The notes under the pieces: model-generated
The model's input: the letters and a program-made list of their open reading frames with translations, nothing else
Database searches by the model: none
What the model was told of the DNA's origin: nothing
Made by a program: the position numbers and the translations under genes
In this document: positions 35,761-44,009 of the stretch, one piece after another
Numbering within the stretch: the first letter of the stretch is position 1
How the letters are laid out: each line of letters opens with the position of its first letter
From: Diplocarpon mali
Lineage: Eukaryota; Ascomycota; Leotiomycetes; Helotiales; Drepanopezizaceae
NCBI GenBank assembly: GCA_024741835.1
Contig: JAENRP010000094.1
Span: 62,001-126,000, forward strand
DNA: 64,000 nt
Direction of reading: 5' to 3'

Positions 35761-37213
35761 ATTAGCAAGTAGTCACTTATTATTAAGAGATTTATACTTA
35801 TAAGCTCTTACTCTCTTATAGTTATATTTATTTATTTTCTCTTATAAAGCGTATTATAAAAGCTTCTCCTTTTTTAAAAATATAAAATAGGTAATATTCC
35901 TAAGCTGCTATTATAAGGCGCGACCCTCTCTTAGATTCTCCTAGCTAGGGCTAGGAGCTAAGACGCTATAGCTAAGAGCTTTATATAGATCTCCTCTTAA
36001 GAGAGGCCTATTAGTACTCCCTTAGCCAGAGGCCTGCTGGCAAATATACTAGCGATAGTAGGAGCAAAGGCAGGGGGTGCGGCAGGGGCGATAGGAGCAA
36101 GGGCGGCAAGGGCGGCGGCGAGGACAGGCGCAGTAATAGCAGGGGCTAAGAAGATAAATAGAAAGACTATAGCAGCAGCTGCGATAGCAGAGGCAAAGGG
36201 GATAGGAGTAGCAGTAGTAGTAAAGGCGAACGGGTCTAAGCCAAAGGGCCTAGGAGCGAACGGGAATAGTATATTAGGAGTAGGAGAGGTAGTAATACTA
36301 CTACTCGCAAGAGTAGCAAGCCCTCTTAGCACTAGGGTCCGATTGCTCTTATCTTTTAAAATCAGCCTAGAACTTAATAAGACTTAACAAACGTACTATA
36401 GAAGCTCTAGAGCGCACCCTTTATTATATTAAGTAGTAGTACTACCTCCTCCTTAAAGGCGCCGCAGGCATAGGCTAATACAATAGCCTCTTAAGAGGCA
36501 AGGAGAGGTCCGCTAGCCTACTAGTAGCTATTACTTAGCACTATATAACAAATGTAATACGCACTAAAGGTGCTATTAAAGCATTAACAATCGAGATTGC
36601 TAATGCTCTTGCGTATAATGCAATATACGCATGCGTTATCGCGCTCTATTATAGGCTTAGGCATATAGCGCGCAGTAGGGGTAAGGCTCTTAGGTAGTAG
36701 CGGCGGTAGTAAGGGCGGCAGCGGCGGCAAAGGCGATAGCAGCAGCGGCTTATTGCCTAGCAGGCGCTAGGACGATTGCGCTAGGGTTATAGCTCCTAAA
36801 GGAGCGCTAGCGACCTAGCGCAAAGTTAGTATAACGCAAGGTATAGGGACTTTAAGGGTCTTACTTTGCAAGGGCGGCTAAGGCTATAATAAGCGGGAGT
36901 TCCTTTTATATTTAAAAATTATTAGTATAAAGACGATATTTTTAAATAATAAAGGAGGGTTATTTTTAAAAGAAGGGAAAGAGAACCTCTGCGATGGAAA
37001 TACTCTATAGGAAGCCTAATAGAGCACTAGCGTAGAATCGCGAAGATTCTTAAGCGCGCTTATTACCTATAGTAACCCTTCTTATTTTAAAAGGAACGAC
37101 CTTTAAAGGGGTAGTATATAAGATAGAGCCTCTTTTCCTTATAACTGCTATTCTTTCTTTTATTTTATCTATATAGCTAAGCGATTTTAAGAGCATCGCC
37201 TAATTAAGGGGTA
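35761..37213. other. Copia-G 3' region with overlapping open frames on both strands
   Basis: GC-rich block between pol and the 3' LTR. On the minus strand 35997-36332 is fully open and Pro/Ala-rich (ASIFASRPLAKGV near the end), matching the Copia-C antisense frame at 43106-43903. On the plus strand a Gln/Arg-rich frame leads into ALLALGSDCSYLLKS and ALAYNAIYACVIALYYRLRH (36320-36680). RIP stops do not tell which strand, if either, was coding. A one-base difference from Copia-C near 36400 shifts both frames. Confidence 0.5.
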
Positions 37214-37411
37214 TATCGTATAAAATAGGCGGAGTCTCCACTTATTCTAAAGACCCTCTACGTAACTCTTACTAAGTTATAGACTCTCCCTTTTCTTTCC
37301 AAAGTCTCCTTACTATATATATACTAGATAATAATATAATTAATCATCTTTATCTATATTAGCGAGCCTCTTAAGCGACCTAATAAAGGCCCTCCAGCCG
37401 ACCGCACCACA
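37214..37411 (+). repeat. Copia-G 3' LTR (198 bp)
   Basis: Starts TATCGTATAAAATAGGCGG (RIP-altered) and retains the intact end CCGCACCACA. Followed directly by Ty3-H gag sequence. Confidence 0.9.
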
Positions 37412-38160
37412 TAAGGTCTTGCTTATCGATCTTAAAATGCTTAATAATCTTATTTCAAAGGCTAATAGGTAATCCGAGTAAGAAAAGGCAGCCTCTTTCA
37501 ACTTTATTAAGTATTTTCTAATTAATTAAGGTATTCGACACTTAAATAAAGGTCCGATAGTAGTTTTTAAGTTCCTTAGGAGTATAAGTAATAAGAATAA
37601 ACTCCTTTAAAAAGGCCAGCGTATCGCGAATCTACTATCTATCAAATTCTTAAAATTCAGATTTAAAAGCCTTAATAAGGAGTTCCTAAGATTCGCAAAG
37701 CTTCTACTTAAGCAAAGATTTGATAATATCTTTACTAATTTAATTATAGTAATAAGGAAGTCGATTGATTATCTCATTATATCTAATGCCAAAATTATAA
37801 TAAGTCTTCTTATATTATTTAAGGAAATCAGTAATATTAGCTCTAGTGAAATAAGGAGCGCTAAGGGAATTAAAAAGGGGAAAATGATTAATAATAGCTT
37901 TAAAGGCGGCTATTATTGCTTTATTCGTTTTAATAGAAGGAGAGCTAGGTCGAATACAAGGCCTAAGGTATTTTAAAGAGTTTTTAAAATCCGAGTCAAT
38001 CTTAAAGTGATTAAGATAGACTTAAAAAGATTTAAGCAAAGGGTTAAAAGGAGGTTTAAAATTAATATTTTTAATATTTTCAAATATTAATATTAAAAAA
38101 GCAGGTGCAGTTATTAAAGGGAAAGGTAAAGAACTTAAGTTGCGTAAAATTGTATTTTTA
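37412..38160 (-). pseudogene. Ty3-H copy 2 gag
   Basis: Same protein as copy 1 with more stops. The N-terminal Ser/Pro-rich part is about 37915-38150 and the capsid domain 37412-37915. The C-terminus is missing at the Copia-G boundary. Codons that are CAG or CAA in copy 1 are often TAG or TAA here, and the reverse also occurs, so RIP hit each copy independently. Confidence 0.7.
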
Positions 38161-38167
38161 TATTCCT

Positions 38168-38190
38168 ACTCGCAGGCCTAGCCTAAGAGT
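38168..38190. repeat. 23-bp palindromic motif (gag leader, copy 2)
   Basis: Positional homologue of 9815-9837. Arms read ACTCGCAGGCC and AGCCTAAGAGT, slightly RIP-altered. Confidence 0.7.
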
Positions 38191-38732
38191 GAAAATCCGG
38201 CTTCTGCTAAAAGTTTATTTATACTTTATTAAGACTTCTTTAATAGATATAAAGTAATAAATAAGGGTATTGCAATCATTAGTAGTAAGAAAAGGTTTAT
38301 TAAGTCAAAGACCAATTTCTAAGATAAAGTTTCTAAGAAAGATTCATCTTAGCTTTTAGGATAATTCCTATTAATTCTCGAAATCAGTATATCCTAAGGG
38401 TTATTTCTAAAGTAAAGAATAGGGTTCTATTAAGTAGAGGCAGCTAAAGTATCTAATTTAGCTTTTTAAGAAAGCTGAGAAGACACTCCCGATTAGAGCT
38501 TTCGTTTAATATTACTTAAATACTCGAAACTGCTATTATTTAAAGTAGCTATAATAGCTAATCAAACTTCTTCGTATTAGAGAGGCTGGAAACCCGACAA
38601 TCGTACCGATAAGCTAACAATTCAAGCTTTTTAGATCAAAGGTAGGAGAGACGGAATAGGGGCCGAAATAGGAAAATCTAAGGTTATTGATAGTAAAGAG
38701 TAGCAACCGACAGTTACAAATAACTGAATGAT

Positions 38733-39085
38733 TGTTGTTTTGAGAGGTTGATCTCTTGTCTGCGAACCAAGAGAATCAAGAGGAGAAGTCGTATAAAGAC
38801 GAAATCTTAAAGGAATCGTCCCTGCGTAGGTCACCAATATAAGAGGGAGCAGGAACAACACCTAAGAATAGGCCTATATAAAGACTAAAGAACAAAGGGA
38901 GGAAGCACTATAAGCAGGCTCTCCGAAGATAAGAACTAGGACAATTCATTAGTTAAGGGTAGAATAGGTAGTTGGCATTACGCGCTGTCTTTAAGTATAA
39001 TAGTAGTCCTATATATACCCCTTTCTTAGTCCTTATCTGACCATATGACCTATGTCACGAGATCCTCCACTTCCAGGTCTCTACA
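38733..39085 (-). repeat. Ty3-H copy 2 5' LTR (about 353 bp)
   Basis: On the minus strand starts TGTAGAGACCTGGAAGTGG and ends near AACCTCTCAAAACA. The inner end is inferred from the TGT/ACA pattern only. A shared core with 50580-50821 includes AGAGAGCC and GTGCTTCCTCC. Confidence 0.65.
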
Positions 39086-39275
39086 ATAAGCTTAGATTTA
39101 GTCCTAGTGCAAATGGTCCATATCTATTAAGTGGAGTTATCTACTATTTAAGAAAACCAATTATTTCCTTTGATTAAGGTTATAAATAGTCTAGTAATAT
39201 TAATGGATATTAGCGCTAGTATCGAATCTTTCTATAGATTAAGCTTAATTCGCGTTCGATTTTAAAGTTTTATCA
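39086..39275 (-). pseudogene. Copia-I integrase core, first Asp region
   Basis: The minus-strand frame continues from 39784 across TRIM2. It reads KDSILALISINITRLF and IKGNNWF, matching the start of a copia integrase core (SIDI-G-x-F and G-x-x-WF), with Asp changed to Asn. It is cut on the left by the Ty3-H LTR. Confidence 0.65.
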
Positions 39276-39280
39276 GCTTG

Positions 39281-39365
39281 TGTTATGCATAATACCGCTC
39301 GGCCAAAATGTGAATCCACACCTTAGGGCGCGTACTAGCATATTTAGCCTATTTTCTATATAATA
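39281..39365 (-). repeat. TRIM2 3' LTR (85 bp)
   Basis: Plus-strand start TGTTATGCATAATACC; its other end, TCTATATAATA, is a RIP-altered TCTGCACAACA. Confidence 0.9.
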
Positions 39366-39675
39366 CACCCCTTAGGTCGCCGGAAGAATAGTTTTTCCGA
39401 TGGCCTAAGTACTAGCCTAGTCTATAGTAGCGTAGATATAGCGCATAGACCGCTAAGCTAGTAGAAAATAGGTGGTCAGAAGGCCGGAATGCATTTTTCT
39501 TTAGCCATATATTAGAGGTCGTTTTACTCGAATCTGTCGAAACTTCTATTAATGCAGTCGAAACCCAGTATAATTATTGCCGAATTCTTTGAAAAGTGGT
39601 TTATTAATAGAACTTCGAAGTGAGAAACATCGGCTAAACCTTGCATAAGAGGAATGTGAAAAGATTTATTACTAC

Positions 39676-39693
39676 GCTTATAGGGCTTATAAC
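39676..39693 (-). other. TRIM2 primer-binding site, half-tRNA(iMet) type
   Basis: Minus-strand GTTATAAGCCCTATAAGC directly follows the 5' LTR, nearly identical to that of Copia-G, -C and -H. Confidence 0.65.
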
Positions 39694-39778
39694 TATCGTA
39701 TATAATACCGCTCGGCCAAAATGTGAATCCATACCTTAGGGCGCGTACTAGTATATTTAGCCTATTTTCTGCACAACA
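39694..39778 (-). repeat. TRIM2 5' LTR (85 bp)
   Basis: Plus-strand start is RIP-altered TATCGTATATAATACC; it keeps the intact end TCTGCACAACA. Confidence 0.9.
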
Positions 39779-39783
39779 GCTTG

Positions 39784-40017
39784 CAAATTCGGCATACCAG
39801 GCGATCCTTTAGTACTTAGATCTTCTATTTTAAGGTCGAGACCTTATATAGGCCCTTTAATTTCTCTAGCCTTAAATGCGCGAATCTTCTATATATTAGC
39901 TAATACCTTAATAGGCTTTCGGCTTTTAATAGCTTTAGTAGCCTATTATCAGTCGATACTTCTTTATTAGCGGTTAAAAAGGACTAGTAATAGCAGTTCG
40001 AGGTTTTGCCGTTTTCT
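39784..40017 (-). pseudogene. Copia-I integrase zinc-binding region
   Basis: Minus-strand frame reads KTSNCYY, EVSTDNRLLKLLKAESLL, then YRRFAHLRLEKLKGLYKV and, near TRIM2, DRLVCRICKL. This is the GAG_pre-integrase HHCC domain of Ty1/copia: the first His is now Tyr, the second His is kept, and C-x2-C is intact. It is in frame with the repeat array on its N-terminal side. Confidence 0.75.
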
Positions 40018-40799
40018 AATTATAAGCCTGGCTTAGGAGTCGTTTTTAATAAAACCGCGAGATCTACTTGTAGTCCTAGCTTAAGAGTCGATTTCCTAGA
40101 AATAGTAAGATCTACTTATAGTTCTAGCTTAAGAGTCGTTTCTAATAAATTCGCGAAGTTCACTTGCAGTCCTAGCTTAAGAGTCATTTCCGCGAATTTC
40201 ACTTGCGATCCTAGCTTAAGAGTTATTATTAGCAAATCTGTAAAATCCACTCGCAGTCTTAGCTTAAGAGTTATTTCTATTAAATTCACTTATAATCCTA
40301 GCTTAAGAGTCATCTTTAAGGATATATTACATTCTACCTATAGTCTTAGCTTAAGAGTCATTTTCGCGAATTTCATTTGCGATCCTAGCTTAAGAGTCTA
40401 TCTATTCTCCTTATCCTCGCTTAATTATATTAGGGCAAAGAGTGTAACGACATAGAACCGCCGAAGTGCGAGATCAAGTATGGTAGCAAGAAGTGGTGCA
40501 AAAGGCGTATTCTATAGGTCTAATATAAAGGAAACGAAGAAGTTAAAGAGCCCTCCTTAAGGGAGAGCCCTTCTTCCTTATATATATAAGCAGCTTAAGG
40601 CTCTTTATCTATTTATATAATATTATGCAAGAATATCCTTTTGCACCTTTAGGGTCGATTCGAGATAACCCTATATCGAATCGAGATTGCAAAACCTTAA
40701 AACGCCGTACTCCTAGGTAATTGCACCAAGTAGAGGTGCAGCCGTTACAAAGAGTGCACTTTCTTTAAAAGAATCTACTTATAAGTCCGGCCTAAGAGT
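40018..40799 (-). repeat. In-frame array of ten 23-bp palindromic motifs in Copia-I
   Basis: Copies end at 40040, 40088, 40136, 40184, 40223, 40271, 40310, 40358, 40397 and, after the solo LTR, 40799. Spacings are 48, 48, 48, 39, 48, 39, 48 and 39 nt, then 90 nt once the 312-bp solo LTR insertion is subtracted. All are multiples of three. On the minus strand each is read in the polyprotein frame as T-L-K-L-G-L-Q-V or a close variant, between protease and integrase. The plus strand is also open for 149 codons (40006-40455) with PSLRV repeats, because the motif is codon-phase symmetric. Confidence 0.88.
40443..40749. repeat. Solo LTR of the Ty3-D family (307 bp)
   Basis: Identical in length to the Ty3-D LTRs, with intact ends TGTAACGACA and GCCGTTACA. 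AAGAG flanks both sides (40438-40442 and 40750-40754). It lies inside the Copia-I repeat array. It results from LTR-LTR recombination after insertion. Confidence 0.93.
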
Positions 40800-42361
40800 C
40801 AATTTCTATAATATTACCTTTAAGATAATATAAAGTCCATCTTTAATTTTAGTCTTAAAGATCACTTTATAGTTATTATTTATAAACTATATAAATTGAT
40901 TATTAAAAACTCCTATATAATTCAACTCTATATAAATCTTGCGGCTAGATAAAAGATTAATGCTTAGGCTAAGCATAAGGAGAATATTTTACAAAAGGAA
41001 GGAAATGCTAGTAATATTCATCTCTACTATACCTATCGAGTCTATATATAACCTTTTACTACTAACCTTAATAGAGCGCCTTTTTATTTTAATAAGCGGG
41101 CCTTTAAATAGGTAGGATTTATTAATTATATATACTATATAACTAGTATTATTATACTAGTCGGATTCAAGGATCTTATAAAGATCGGCTTTTAAGATAT
41201 AAGCATCTTTATTATAATTATTATCTAAATTATCGAAAGTGGATTTAGGTTTAAATAACCTACTATTATTATCAAAGGTATCTATTAAAGTTTTAGCTAA
41301 ATAGCCTTTTCCTTTGCCTTTCCTTAATAGTTATAGCCTTCAGTAGGATAAGGGCAGTTTGCTTTTTAACTTCTGCTTCAATTACTTCTTAATATTAAAG
41401 CTAGCGACTATATTAATCAATTGCCTTCTAACTTTACAATTAGTAATATTATAAGTACTATTATAGAAGTAGTATCCCCGATGAGCTCAAGGGCTCGTCC
41501 TACGCTCCTTCCTCTTCTTAAGCTTATTATTGCCTTATAATACGGCATTTACCGATTTAAAGCGTCCTTTAAGGTCTTATTCGATAGTTTGAAGGAGGTC
41601 GATCTTCTTATAGATCTTAAGGTTGGGTTAGATAAGAAGAGATTGTTTTATAATAGCAAACTTAAGAGGAAGGCTATTAAGTAAGAAACTAAAAAGCTAA
41701 GTTTCCTTGAAAGTTATAGCTATCTTAGGATCTGCGGCTCTTACTCTCCTTTTTACTTTATATAATATAAACTAGGCAAAGTCTATATTTATATCTATAT
41801 CCTTACTATCTTTATCTTTTTTATATTAAAATAAAGTAATTTACTATAGTAAATACTAGGTATTAAAGGCAATTATCTAAGAGTATTTTACCTTTAAAGT
41901 ATCCTATCTTATCTTTATATTATTATAAATTTAAATAAAATCTCAGTCTTTATCGCTTAAACCTCTATTAATCTTAAGCTTGCATTTAGCTAAGGCTAAC
42001 TTATACTCCTTCTCCTTTTTTATATTTAAAATCTGCCTTTAGGATTCTCGGTTATTATCTACTAAAGCTCTTAAGCTAAGCTTATTTAATATATTTAGCA
42101 AATCCTTAGCAGTTGTATTAGCTATTAAAGTAGAAGTAGACGAATCGGTAGAGGGAGTATAAGGGGCTATTCTCGCATATTTAACAAATGTCTTTTGAAT
42201 TGCCATTTTAATGCCTTTGCTCTTAAAGTAAAGCTTTAAATTATCGAACTATTATTACTAGTTCTTTTAAAAGAGTTAGAGGTCTTTAAGTCTGATGTTT
42301 CGATCAGAATCGGAAGCTATTGCTATTTCGAATAGAATTGCGTTAAAATCAAATAAATTAA
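40755..42361 (-). pseudogene. Copia-I gag and protease
   Basis: The minus-strand frame includes KMAIQKTFVKYARIAPYTPS near 42215-42160, a basic Lys-rich segment, a C-x2-C-like YYFYNSTYNITNCKVRRQL near 41445-41500 (knuckle Cys now Tyr) and KGKGK. The protease-like region follows: YLFKGPLIKIKRRSIKV, then SISFLLQNILLMLSLSINLL and KTKIKDGLYII, as in copia proteins downstream of the D-S/T-G site. The active-site triad itself is not legible. The N-terminal part resumes at 49965 beyond Copia-C. Confidence 0.75.
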
Positions 42362-42559
42362 TGTGGTACGGTCGGCTGGAGGGCCTTCATTAGGTCGCTC
42401 AGGAGGCTCGCTGATATAAGAGAAGATGATTGATTATATTGTTTTTTAGTATATATATGGTAAGGAGACTTCGGAAAGAAAAGGGAAAGTCTATAACTTA
42501 GCAGGAGTTATATAAAGGGTCTTTAGAATAAGTGGAGACTCTGCCTATTCTATATAATA
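42362..42559 (-). repeat. Copia-C 3' LTR (198 bp)
   Basis: Plus-strand start TGTGGTACGGTCGG; other end RIP-altered to TATATAATA. Confidence 0.92.
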
Positions 42560-44009
42560 TACCTCTTAGTTAGGTAATACTCTTAGAATCGCTTAGCTAT
42601 ATAAATAAAATAAAAGAAAGAATAGTAGTTATAAAGAAAAGAGGCTCTATCTTATATGCCGCCCCTTTAGAGGTTGTTCCTTTTAAAATGAGAAGGGTCA
42701 CTATAGGTAATAAGCGCGCTTAAGAATCTTCGCAATTCTACGCTAGTGCTCTATTAGGCTTCTTATAGAGTATTTCTATCGCAGAGGTTCTCCTTCCCTT
42801 CTTTTAAAAATAACCCTCCTTTATTATTTAAAAATATCGTTTTTATATTAATAATTTTTAAATATAGAAGGAACTCCCGCTTATTATAGCCCCGGCCGCC
42901 CTTGTAAAGTAAGACCCTTAGAGTCCTTATACCTTGCGTTATACTAACTTTGCGCTAAGTCGCTAGCGCTCCTGCGGGAGCTGCCACCTTAGCGCAGTCC
43001 TCCTAGCGCCTATTAGGCAATAAGCCACTACTGCCGTCGCCGCCGCCCTTGCTGCCGCTGCTACTGCTGCTGCTGCTAAAGAGCCCTGCCCTTGCTGCGC
43101 GTTATATGCCAGAGCCTATAATAGAACGTAACAATGCATATATACGCTATATTATACGTAGGAGTACTGGCAATCTCGATTATTAGTACTTTAATAGCAC
43201 CTTTAGTGCGCGTTACGTCTATTATACTATACTAAGCAATAGCTGCTAGCAGGCTAGCAGACCTTTCCTTACCTTTTAAGAGGCTATCGTATCGGCCCGC
43301 GCCTGCGGCGCCTTTAAAGAGGAGGTAGTACTATTACTTAATGCAGTAAAGGATGCGCTTTAAAGCTTCTATAGTACATCTTATTAAGTCTTATTAAGTT
43401 CTAAGCTGATTTTAAAAGATAGGAGCAATCGGACCCTAGTACTAGGAGGGCCTGCTACTCCTACGAGTAGTAGTATCACTGCCTCCCCTGCTCTTAGCAT
43501 ACTATTCCCGTTCGCTCCTAGCCCCTTTAGCTCAGACCCATTCGCCCTTATCGCCGCCGCCGCTCCTATCCCCTCTGCTACTACTATCGCAGCCGCTGCT
43601 ATAGTATCTCCCTTCGTCTCTCTTATCCCTACTCCTGCTATCGCCGCTCCTACTATCGCCGCCGCCCCTGCTATCCTCGCCCCTGTTGCCCCTGCCGCAC
43701 CCCCCGCCTTCGCCCCTGCTATCGCTAGTATATTCGCCAGCAGGCCTCTGGCTAAGGGAGTGCCTCTAGGCCTCTCTTAAGAGGAGATCTATATAGAGCT
43801 TATAGCTATAGCTTTACAGCTCCTAGCCTTAGCTAAAAGGATCTAAGAAAGGGTCGCGCCTTGCAATAGCAGCTTAAGAATATTACCTATCTTATATTTT
43901 TAAAAAAGGAGAAGCTTTTATAATACACTTTATAAGAGAAAATAAATAAATATAATTATAAGAGAGTAAGAGCTTATAAGTATAAGTCTCTTAGTAATAA
44001 GTGACTACT
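42560..44009. other. Copia-C 3' region (GC-rich)
   Basis: Homologous to 35761-37213. It contains the antisense frame 43106-43903 listed separately. The part at 42560-42880 is AT-rich and non-coding. At 43018-43080 a GCC/GCT/CTG run encodes Leu/Pro/Ala repeats on the plus strand. Confidence 0.6.
43106..43903 (+). pseudogene. Antisense open frame of Copia-C (Pro/Ala-rich)
   Basis: From ATG 43106 the frame runs 266 codons to TAA 43903, opposite to gag-pol. It reads MPEPIIERNNAYIRY, then ARACGAFKEEVVLLLNAVKD, then LILKDRSNRTLVLGG, a long Pro/Ala region and ASIFASRPLAKGV. About six internal stops are all TAA/TAG. The N-terminus may extend into a Leu/Pro run upstream. Copia-G carries the same protein on its minus strand with one frameshift. 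The opposite strand is also fairly open, so coding status is unproven. Confidence 0.45.

Larger units (their letters stand above)
29811..37411 (+). mobile_element. Copia-G, full-length Ty1/copia element (7,601 bp)
   Basis: 198-bp LTRs at 29811-30008 and 37214-37411, with primer site, gag-pol and a GC-rich 3' region. It is collinear with Copia-C (7,598 bp). Unlike other elements here, its two flanks do not share a target duplication: the left neighbour is Copia-F gag (ATACG), the right is Ty3-H gag (TAAGG). The two halves may derive from different insertions (see findings). Confidence 0.9.
37412..39085 (-). mobile_element. Ty3-H copy 2, gag and 5' LTR
   Basis: Collinear with copy 1 after removal of TRIM1 and Ty3-A (240-334, 1573-1985, 9558-10800). 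It serves as the empty-site reference for both insertions. On the left it stops abruptly at the Copia-G LTR, inside gag; on the right its LTR is inserted in Copia-I integrase at 39085/39086. Confidence 0.85.
39281..39778 (-). mobile_element. TRIM2, 498-bp terminal-repeat retrotransposon in miniature
   Basis: 85-bp LTRs at 39281-39365 and 39694-39778, flanked by GCTTG (39276-39280 and 39779-39783). On the minus strand the 5' LTR starts TGTTGTGCAGAAAATAG. GTTATAAGCCCTATAAGC follows directly (39676-39693), the same half-tRNA(iMet) primer site used by the copia elements. A purine tract (CTAAGGGGTG) abuts the 3' LTR at 39366. The internal 328 bp has no coding capacity. It interrupts Copia-I integrase. 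Confidence 0.92.

Noticed and set aside
40018..40440. CRISPR-like array (regular 23-nt repeats with short spacers)
   Set aside because: Spacers have two fixed lengths giving in-frame periods, resemble each other, and lie in a retrotransposon polyprotein in a eukaryotic context without cas genes.
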